Assembly: GCA_964035775.1 (NCBI GenBank)
Contig: OZ038313.1
Coordinates: forward strand, 22,880,264 to 22,944,263
Length of the DNA stretch: 64,000 bases
DNA from: Osedax frankpressi
Taxonomy: Eukaryota > Annelida > Polychaeta > Sabellida > Siboglinidae
Direction of reading: 5' to 3'
Within the stretch, counting starts at the first letter, position 1. Each line of letters opens with the position of its first letter. Shown in pieces: positions 15,501 to 27,500 of this stretch. The translations under genes were made by a program, and so were the position numbers. The notes beneath the pieces are model-generated. The model searched no databases. It had not been told where the DNA came from and worked only from the letters and a program-made list of their open reading frames with translations.

Positions 15501-18500
15501 ATTATATTCAATACTCTTATACTTTCATGATAATATTACTAATTACTTGAATATTATTTCTGCATCACACTCCCCATTAAAACTTCCCATATTTCACTAT
15601 CTCACATATTTGCAGGCATTAATTTCTTTCAAGAATGCGACATTTTCCTGAAAGTGGCCCTGAAAATCACGAAACTTGAGGTTAATGAAGACTCATTGCT
15701 TTATTTTCCCCAACTTTGGAATTCAACTCTATCACTGTTATAAAGAACGCATGTAATCAGTTGCCAGATGTCTTGGTACAGACTAATGTCCCATAATGAC
15801 CACTTAATCACCAATTAATGCCCACGTAATCACCACGTAATCACCACATAATGACCACCTAATCACCACATAATCACCACGTAATCACCACGTAATCACC
15901 ACGTAATCACCACGTAATCACCACGTAATCACCACGTAATCACCACATAATCACCACGTAATCACCACGTAATGCTCCTGTAATCACCACATAATGCCCA
16001 CGTAATGCTCCTGTAATACTCCTGTAATGTAATGACCATGTAATGCCCACGTAATGACCACATAATCACCATGTAATCACCACGTAATGACCATGTAATG
16101 ACCAATGTATTTTTATTATAATTCAATATTTAATATTATCTATTTATTAATTATTTCGGTATTTCTATAATTCATATTTCTCTAAATGTGTATTGTGTAT
16201 ATTGTGTATATATATTTGTTCACTGTATTGGATTTGTTACACATATAAAGTTTATAAATGTCTTAAATGTGTTTCTAGAGATCAAAGTGAATCTATATAT
16301 CATACCAGTATTGCTTTGTTGTTTGTAATCTCGTGACACTCGTGGTAGCGTGAATTCGGAATGATTTTCACTTTCTCGGAAATCTGCGAACCTGAAATCA
16401 GTACAAAGATCTTGAGGAAGTACATCGATGAGGTTCTTATATTTATTTAATTTTATTTGTATCCAAATTAATGCTTCCCGAATTATATTTCATTTTTTGT
16501 GTATTCGTTATTTCATCCGTATTTTGGGCTTTCATTCATTATCGTAGGTAATTTACTATGCTAATAACTATTTAATAACATCTGAGCATTTCATACATAG
16601 CCCGACAATTGTCCACTAAACAAAGATGCATACATAAGAGCAATGCGGTCAGTTTCCTTTTAGAATGGTACTATTTACATGTTTTTAATCATAACTAAAC
16701 TTTAGTTATATTAATTACAAAATATTACTGAGATATATTTTAGTAATTAGTAAAAATGTTCATGTTTCAGAATAATTTATATATTTATTGTCATTATTAT
16801 TAAATTATCATAAATTAATGTATTTATTTTAAATTTATTATGTATACAAATATCATTCTAAACTATTTCTACAGTCTGGCCTCAATTTTAAAAGTAGACG
16901 TTGACATTGTCAATGAATACATAGCATTCAATACTTCTGAAATTGAAACCATACAAGAGTATACTGGGTTAATAAGTACACAATGAATTGTACTACAATG
17001 ACCTCTTTGCATTTATCCTCATTTTAAACTATAAACTCTGGATTAACTGATAATTCTTTTCAATCGAAATATTATAAATATAAGAAATATTAAATTCTTA
17101 GAAACAAATATTTTTAAAGATTTCCTATTTTAACTGACCTACTTTCCCATTTTAACTTACCTACTTTACCATTTTAATTGAGTTACCTTCCCACTTTAAC
17201 TGACCTACCTTCCCATTTTAACTTAATGTTTTCATACTAATGTTAATTATTCCTATGACGATTTAACGAGAGAAAATTTAAAAAAATCAAATTCCTGTAT
17301 AACTATGTTCTTAAAACTGGAGACTCTTCGCAGTGCGATCAAGCGTGACGTCAGCGGCTGCAGACGCCTCTACGATATAGCCTTGCACCTGTATAGCCAC
17401 TCCATGTTGCTCTACAATGACCGACAAGACGAAACAGCCGGGCAATTCTACAGACTTTCCATACAACTGCTGGAGAATGCGCTTATGAACACTGACCACT
17501 CCGGTTTTTAGTATACTGACCACTATGGTTCTTATATCACTGACCACACCGGTTCTTAGTATACTGACCACTATGGTTCTTATATCACTGACCACACCGG
17601 TTCTTAGTATACTGACCACTATGGTTCTTATATCACTGACCACACCGGTTCTTAGTATACTGACCACTATGGTTCTTATATCACTGACCACACCGGTTCT
17701 TAGTATACTGACCACTATGGTTCTTATATCACTGACCACACCGGTTCTTATAATACCATGATAATTTCTTAAATAGTTTCAATTCACGAATCCTATGCCA
17801 ATTTTTAAATCACAACTAATCTTACCTTATCAAGTTTCACTACCCACATCCTTAACTATGCAATTACATTTTCACACTATTATTGCATAACCCTTTAAAA
17901 TGCCAACAAATATAAACCCGTTTACCAGCACCAATACTACACATTAACTCCATAGCTAACCCTACCCGCGTTCCTCTTACATAACACATAACTACATCCA
18001 GACTACCGAAGTACATATTAATATCCATAATCGCCCCACCAACATTCTGCCATGACCATTATTTGACCGCATGAAATACCTTAACTCTATAAAAATGAAA
18101 TACCTTAACTTTATACCTTAACTCTATAACACTAAACAACCACAATATACGAACGCAAACCACCCCGTCTAACCGTCTAACCCGTCTAACCATAACCCAA
18201 TCTCCATCTAACCTTATTTAACCCAAACACCTCCATATGACATAATAGCATCTCTGTCCCCGCTGCGGACATAGACACGATTACACATCGGCACCGAATG
18301 AGGCCCGGTCAACTTCTGCTACGACTTCTCTAATCACACCGCGACCTTCCCAGATGATATGGTCATCTACATCGACGAGTTGACGATGATGAAGAAGATG
18401 AAGGAGGTTCTCGACACATCTCGCGTCGAAACTCTGGACACCATCGACTGCAGCCATGCCAGTCTGGTCAGTATTCTAGTGGCTTGGCTCTCTAAACGCG

Positions 18501-21500
18501 GCGTCCTAAACAAAGTGTCCGCCGTGCCCCACTCTATAGTTGTACGTTCCTCGAGTTGACCCCCGCTTCCCGACTGTAATCCTATCGTCTAGTATCGACA
18601 ACTTCGCTTACAGACCGAGAACTGCGCAAATTACGTGGAAGACGGACTAGCGCCCCCTGTTGAGGTTTTGGCACCGATTTTAAAGGATTATGAGTCGATT
18701 TCATGTCAAATCATGCTCTCAGAAGAAGGTTTACAATCTATGTTGTTGTCCAATTTCCCTCAGCGCCTCCTTCTTGAATAGCTCATGTTGGGTATATAAA
18801 AGTATTAAATAAATATCGAGAACATTCTGGCTGTAGTATCTATGAATGTATCTGAATAAAATAAATCGATCAAATATTTCATTTTAATCATTTATATTTA
18901 TTTACTGAAAACAATTTAAAAATCTACTTCTCTTTCTTATTTATCGCAGAAGCGAGGAAACATATGAATTGGTTACGAAGGATTGACTCTGTGCTCAAGG
19001 AGCATCGGTATCCCATATTGGCCATTAGTCTGAGTATTTCATTCATCAACTCCGTAAACCAGAAAGTCGTTGGTATTGAAATAGTTTTATTTCACATTAG
19101 CAATATGATAACTATAATTTATACAATATATTGTGTTTTAATTTTTCACAAATGTTAATTTAGATATAATTTATAATAATAATTTGTTATTGTATTTTAT
19201 ATTTATTATTTTCAATAATATTCTATAGTTATGAAAATGTCTTTAATAATTTTAGATTTTTAAAATTTCATGCATTTTTTAAACAAAATTTACTATATCA
19301 GTATTTTTTATTATATTTATATTATAATGGCACTACAATAACCCACGCTTAATTCTATTTTAATGTAACGCTTCTACAGGACACTTACCACGAACATAAC
19401 TCTAGTAATTGTAGTGAATCCTATCTCGTTATCAAGAATCTGATTCGAACTCAAATCTCGGAGAGAACCATATCGGCATTGGAAAATGTTTATAAGAATC
19501 TCGAACAGACATTATAGAATTCACTAATTCACTAATTTAATCTATTTTATGTATTTTCTATCAACTGGTTCGATACGTATATCAGGATTTAACTGCGTAG
19601 GAATGTGTGCATTATATACAAGTTACGTTAATACATTCAGGTCATGGGTATGCGTCAACCAATCGACGGCATGATGGCTTTTGGTCTCACTTGTCAATTC
19701 ATTACCTGTTTCGAAAACGTTGAAGATTGTCACACTAGTTTGAAAAATACATTGTGTGACGCCATTGGTAATTGTAACTATGACTACACCATCCTACAGG
19801 TTAGTGGCCTTTCCTCGCTTCATTTAGCTTCGTCTCTCTTAGCCTCACTTAGCCTCACCTCACTTAGCCTCACCTCACTTAGCCTCACTTAGCCTCACCT
19901 CACTTAGCCTCACCTCACTTAGCCTCACCTCACTTAACCTCACCTCACTTAGCCTCACCTCACTTAGCCTCACCTCACTTAGCCTCACTTAGCCTCACCT
20001 CACTTAGCCTCACCTCACTTAGCCTCACCTCACTTAGCCTCACTTAGCCTCACCTCACTTAGCCTCACTTAGCCTCACCTCACTTAGCCTCACCTCACTT
20101 AGCCTCACCTCACTTAGCCTCACCTCACTTAGCCTCATCTCACTTAGCCTCACCTCACTTAGCTTCACTTAGTCTCACCTCACTTAGCCTCATCTCACTT
20201 AGCCTCACCTCACTTAGCCTCACCTCACTTAGCCTCACCTCACTTAGCCTCACCTCACTTAGCCTCACCTCACTTAGCTTCACCTCACTTAGCCTCACCT
20301 CACTTAGCCTCACCTCACTTAGCATCTCCTCACTTACCCTCACCTCACTTAGCCTCACCTCACTTAGCCTCACCTCACTTAGCCTCACCTCACTTAGCCT
20401 CACTTAGCCTCAACTCACTTAGCCTCACCTCACTTAGCCTCACCTCACTTAGCCTCACTTAGCCTCACCTCACTTAGCCTCACCTCACTTAGCTTCACTT
20501 AGCCTCACCTCACTTAGCCTCACCTCACTTAGCCTCACCTCACTTAGCCTCACCTCACTTAGCCTCACCTCACTTAGCCTCACCTCACTTAGCCTCACCT
20601 CACTTAGCATCTCCTCACTTACCCTCACCTCACTTAGCCTCTCCTTGCTTAAACTCATTTTTACTTCCGTAACTTACTTTGTTCACAGGAGATTACACAG
20701 CTGGGAATAACATTTGGATTGTTAGCAAACTATCCTAGTTTTGCGGAGAGTTTAAAATTCTTAAATATTGATGCAATCTGGGGAAAACGGCTGGAAGGAA
20801 AAATGGTTATTTAAAAGAAGTATTTATTAAGTGAATTCTATTTTTGAAAAATTTGAATTATTCTGCTATAAATAATATTAATCATAACTCATAGATTTCA
20901 TTTCGGAAAGTGTTTGGAATCAATACATTTTTCAAAGAAGATTTACTTCCGAAATTGTATAACTCAGTATTAATTAGTTACAAGGATATCATCGACTACA
21001 GCCAGTAAGGAAATATGCTAATTAATGTGTAATAATAATATACATAATAACATACTTGACACACTTTACTAACATACTTGACACACTTTACTAACACACT
21101 TGACACACTTTACTAACACACTTTACACACTTTACTAACACACTTGACACTCTTTACTAACACACTTGACACTCTTTACTAACACACTTGACACACTTTA
21201 CTAACGCACTTGATACACTTTACTAACACACTTTACTAACGCACTTGACACACTTTACTAACACACTTGACACACTTGACACACTTTACTAACACACTTG
21301 ACACACTTTACTAACACACTTGACACACTTTACTTACACACTTGACACTCTTTACTAACACACTTGACACTCTTTACTAACACACTTGACACACTTTACT
21401 AACACACTTTACACACTTGACACACTTTACTAACACACTTGACACACTTTACTAACACACTTGACACACTTGACACACTTGACACACTTTACTAACACAC

Positions 21501-24500
21501 TTGACACACTTTACTAACACACTTGACACACTTTACTAACACACTTTACACACTTGACACACTTTACTAACACACTTGACACACTTTACTAACACACTTG
21601 ACACACTACTAACACACTTGACACACTTTACTAACACACTTGACACACTTTACTAACACACTTGACACACTTTACTAACACACTTTACACACTTGACACA
21701 CTTTACTAACACACTTGACACACTTTACTAACACACTTGACACACTACTAACACACTTGACACACTTTACTAACACACTTGACATACTTTACTAACACAC
21801 TTGACACACTTTACTAACACACTTGACACACTACTAATACACTTGACACACTTTACTAACACACTTGACACACTTTACTAACACACTTAACACACTTTAC
21901 TAACACACTTGACACACTTTACTAACACACTTTACACACTTGACACACTTTACTAACACACTTGACACACTACTAACACACTTGACACACTTTACTAACA
22001 CACTTGACACACTTTACTAATACACTTGACACACTTTACTAACACACTTGACACACTTTACTAACACACTTGACACACTACTAACACACTTGACACACTT
22101 TACTAACACACTTGACACACTTTACTAACACACTTGACACACTTGACACACTTTACTAACACACTTGACACTCTTTACTAACACACTTGACACACTTTAC
22201 TAACACACTTGACACACTTTACTAACACACTTGACACACTTTACTAACACACTTGACACACTTTACTAACACACTTGACACACTTGACACACTTACGACA
22301 ACTTACCACTACTGTGTCTATTTTCAGTACTTACAACTTTCCTTTATCTTTTGAGGATGCAATGTCACGACTCACTTTCCTCTTAACTCATGAGACAAGT
22401 GGATCATCTGTGAAAGGTTAGTGCCAATGTTTATTTTACTTCTTAAATGATTCCTAATTCATTGCATTCCAATCACTTGAGAGTGACATCGACTACAATT
22501 TCTCTCTCAAACTAAATGAAGATAGAGTTACAAGCTTTATTACAAACTTATTACAAACTTATTGCTTATTTATTCATCATTTTTCTTAGTTCTATTTATA
22601 GATTCGTTTGAATATTTATTCATAGATTTTTTGAATATTTATTTATCGATTTTGTTTATAATAATAACAATAGATATTTCGCGTTATTACTTATATTTAA
22701 TTCACTAACCTTCACAATATTTCCTATCAGAAATCATTGCTAAACGAGAGAGGAGGTTTGTACTATCTCAGGAGATAATAGATTATTTCAAAGAATTGCA
22801 AACTCCGAAGCTAAATGATACACTTCGAAATGCTATCAGGAAGGTTTCATGAAAACAGCTTCCATTGATGATAGATTTGTGTTTTATATTTTTAATAGAC
22901 AAAATATTTGCAATAAATAGCATACATTGATTTAAATTAACTTGTATCTGAATCAATTATAACGTATGAAAAGATTCCATGTGTATATATTTCATAATCA
23001 ATATATATATTAAGGTAATATATATACATAATATATGTAATAGATATTTATTTACGATTGATTATAAATGTAACTAATTGTTTATTTTACCTTTAGATTG
23101 ATAATTACGACCATGAAACAATTAAATTCATTTTCGTGGCACTTTATGAATCCGATAAGGAAGAAAATACCAAGGTGCTTTACTTTTAATAATAACAAAG
23201 TTTCAACACCTCATGTTCCAATATATTACGTTATTAGATTAACATATTCAAATTTTAAGTAAAATTATAGTTTTTCATTTGTAAATATCACTATTGCTTA
23301 TCTCAAATTATTACATTTAGTCTAATGTTACTTATTAGGGTATGGAGCTGATACTCTACCTGTCCTCCTATACTCGACATACTCCAAGATCCGATTATGA
23401 GATTCAAGTCACCAAGAATTATAGTAAAAAGGTTTATTTTGAACGTATTGGCATTAAAAAAAAATTGAAAATGCATTCATACATCAATTTCTGTCAAACG
23501 ATTACTGTAACTTTATTAGGAACTCGCAAACAATCCGTTATTGGTTCAACATATCGAACGAAGACTTCCATTTGTTGCTCTCTTCAAAGATAACGTGAAA
23601 TCCTTGAAATATATCATTTGTTAGTTTTAACATTTTTTTAAGTTGGTGTTTATAAATTTTGAACATATATTTAACATTTTTATTTCAGACCAATTACCGA
23701 ATACCTTATAATATCTTTTATTTTGATTAATATATATTCTATCTCACCTAGCCCCCGAACTAGATCTAAATACATATTCCATGTGGTCTAACATCTCAAG
23801 TATGTTTGAGGTAAAGTGAGAATTATATATATTTTGTATATTTCATTAAAATTGATTAAAATTTACATTCTGAATTGATTCTGTTTTATTTCAATATGAG
23901 GATTTTTATTATAAAATCTATTTAAATTCAACTCTACGATCGATTCACGACATCCGATCCGACAGATCGACAAGGACACTCTTTACTTGACCGCTCTAAA
24001 GAATACCAAGATCACCGATGATGAAGAATTAGATAAATGCCTGGATATTATGGAAATATTCGAAGATCCGAAAACTCTCATCGAGGCAATCGTTCTCTTA
24101 CTGGAAAACACTTCTTTCGGTAAGAATTGGTCAGCTAGTTTAAATGCATCACTAGTCGATAGTTCCGACTGAGATCTTAAAGCGACGATGAGTTTGAAGT
24201 GTTCAATATCGCTTGCATTATTATGGTATTTATTAGCTATTAGAATTTGTAGGTGTCTTACTTTGATATTAAATATTAATTACTAGTTTACAAAATTGGC
24301 TATTAAATAACCCATTATGATTAATTCAAAATCATAACTCTATTTTATGTACATCACATGGTGTCTTTTTGGTCAATTGTTAATCTATTATTATAAATCA
24401 TTATAATTGTTTGGCATCTTCAGGTGAATACAAAAAAAGGATTTCAATGCATTTATGTGATATCTATTCCGCTCACATCTGCTATATCGACGTTAGTTCA

Positions 24501-27500
24501 TTCTCGACAATATATTTAGTGAAACTATGCCAATACATTTGTTTACGTTGTTGAAGATTATCTATTTTAGAATTCGAAGAACATTGAAAATGAGATCAGT
24601 AGCAAATTAGACGACGACCAATTCACCGAAGAGCAACTGGAAATCTACAAATCGCAAAACCGTGAAATTGGAGCCCAGCTTGTTATGAAGGAGTACAATT
24701 TGAATCTGAGTTTCATCGACGTTAGTCTACGACGCATTGGCTTTCAACTTTATTCTATGAGGCTCGCGGTGTTATGGGTATTATTATCAACTAGGTTAGT
24801 TAAGGTTATGGACATGATTATGTACAATAGACCTAAACTGTATGGGAGCAATGTTTTATTATATAATCTTTTATGACAATGACAATTCAATTTTCTTTAT
24901 CGCTCACATATTCATTCTTTTTTCTTTAGTATACTAATGATAATGGATCTGCTATCATTACCAACCTATACTCCTCTAATGAATTTGTGACAGTGGACAA
25001 TAAGAATTCAAATAAACTGGAAAATGGTTTAAATTTTATTAATAATTATTAAATTTTATTTTATGATAATTTGACAAATGTGACATTATTTTTTTTATCT
25101 AGGATTGATTATCTAGTATTTTGTTAGCTTCATAACAAACATATTTAATATTGCTATTATAATATATTTTTATAATTATTAATACTGTTTGATGTGTTAA
25201 TTATAATATTATATATTAATATAATATTAATATAATAATAATTATTAATATAATATTATATTGATTTATAATTAATTTTTGATTTTAAAATTTGTATTGT
25301 TTCATAAATAGAAAAATGTATTAATATAGTAATGAAAATATTTATTTCATATTGAATTTGATATATTTTACAAATGAGATATATCAAAAGAGACTAAATA
25401 TTTAGAATAGTTGCCAAACTCAAAAATTAGGTATACATTTCGTATACATTTTAAACAACGAGATATTAGCAAAACCTGGCACCGGATGCCAACTCAGATT
25501 ATCTTTGATCTTTAACCTTTGCATCTCCAGATATTCATGACGCTTGCGAACAGATTGCTGAAGTTTACGATTTAGAAATTGACACAATTCGAAACGAAAT
25601 CTTGAATATTTGGATCACAACTGGCTACGTTCACAGCGATTTGGTTAGACTTCAAGGATATTAGACTGTAATCCCTCTACTACTCATTAATAAAGCTGGG
25701 TTTAAATTTATTATTAATTTATTATTTAAAATTATTTTTATTTCATAATTTCATTAAAAATGACAAAATTTACAACTTGATCTTAAATAAATATTAATAC
25801 AGCCCAATAAAGGACCCAGTAATAAAAGCAATGATATTATCAACAGGTTATTTTAAACCCTATAATTTGTTTATATAAATACCAATTATGTTTATATTGC
25901 GAAAATATATCCTCACAATTTTATTGAGAAACACACACACAAAGTCACATACAAAGTCACACACAAACCCACACACAAAATCACACACAAAGTCACATAC
26001 AAGTCACACACAAACCCACACACAAAGTCACACACAACGTCACACACAAAGTCACACACAAACCCACATACAAAGTCACACACAAAGTCACACACAAACC
26101 CACACACAAAATCACACACAACGTCACACACAAAGTCACACACAAACCCACACACAAAGTCACACATAAAGTCACACACAAACCCACATACAAAGTCACA
26201 CACAAAGTCACACACAAAGTCACACACAACGTCACACACAACGTCACACATACGTTTTATAAACATCAATAACAATACAAAATTGACGGCTCTTAATTAA
26301 TTAATTAATTACCAATATTTAATTTTACCATAGGATCGGAAAACTTATGTCGAGAGTTGATTTGGACCTTAAGATTGCTAGATACTTGACATACTTTAAA
26401 GTTGGTAATTAGTCGTTGTGTGTTCTACTACAACTATTTCCTTATCCCCACTTTAAGCCCCATTTGCAGATGTACACTCCACTACCAATACAAGTTTCAC
26501 CACTAATATAAGCTCTATCGGTAATTGCTACATCGACAGCTCTACACCCTACTACGGTCCCATAAGTCTACGTTACATTGCCTATTTAAACTTGATTACC
26601 ACTATAAACCCCACAAGTCTAGACTCCGCTGAGCATTTAATATCTGACCACCACTACTATCTCCATTACTACTACAAGTTTGTCTACCACTCTAAAAAGC
26701 ACCACTGCCATTTAAACCTACAAACATAATAAACCCTATCAATACTAATAGCTCCACCATCACCATATGCCTAAAACCCACAATAACTACACGCCTCGCC
26801 TCTAGTAAAATCTCCACTATCACTTCAAGCTAAATCAATACTCTATATCTCATATCTTTGAGCTATACGCCCACCAATACTAAACACCTAACCACATAGC
26901 TTGTTACCCTCAACTGTGTGCCTATCTTAGTGTATTAAAAAGTTCATTAAATTGAACTAAATCAAATGAATTCTCTTTGATTCACAATTAATGATATCAA
27001 ATATATCTCGTTAAAATCAATAACTGCATTCATTAATCATCTTCTCTTTAGTATCTTGTTTATATAATTTGTAATATCATTATTTGTATATATTGGTAAG
27101 ATCTATACTTTACATCAATTTATTGATTGTAACTTATAATTACAACAATTATAATCCACCGACACTAAATAGGATGACAAAACCACTACGAGTCATTGTC
27201 TGTTGGCCATTCAATGTTTATTCGCTACATGTAGTACTAACGACATTATCAGCAAATCTGCAAAGGGTACCAACTTCAAGTTAGATTCATCTCCCTCTCC
27301 CTCTCCCTCTCCCTCTCCCTCTCCCTCTCCCTCTCCCTCTCCCTCTCCCTCTCCCTCTCCCTCTCCCTCTCCCTCTCCCTCTCCCTCTCCTTCTCCCTCT
27401 CCCTCTCCCTCACCCTCTCCCTCTCCCTCTCCCTCTATCCTTCTCTCCCTCTCCCTCTCCCTCTCCCTCTCCCTCTCCCTCTCCTTCTCCCTCTCCCTCT

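Noticed and set aside
23432-23600. Alternative reading of the Rod exon after 23431 with a frame containing [12 protein letters not shown]
   Set aside because: An 88-bp GT-AG intron followed by 23520-23619 gives [10 protein letters not shown], a much better family match, and restores phase.
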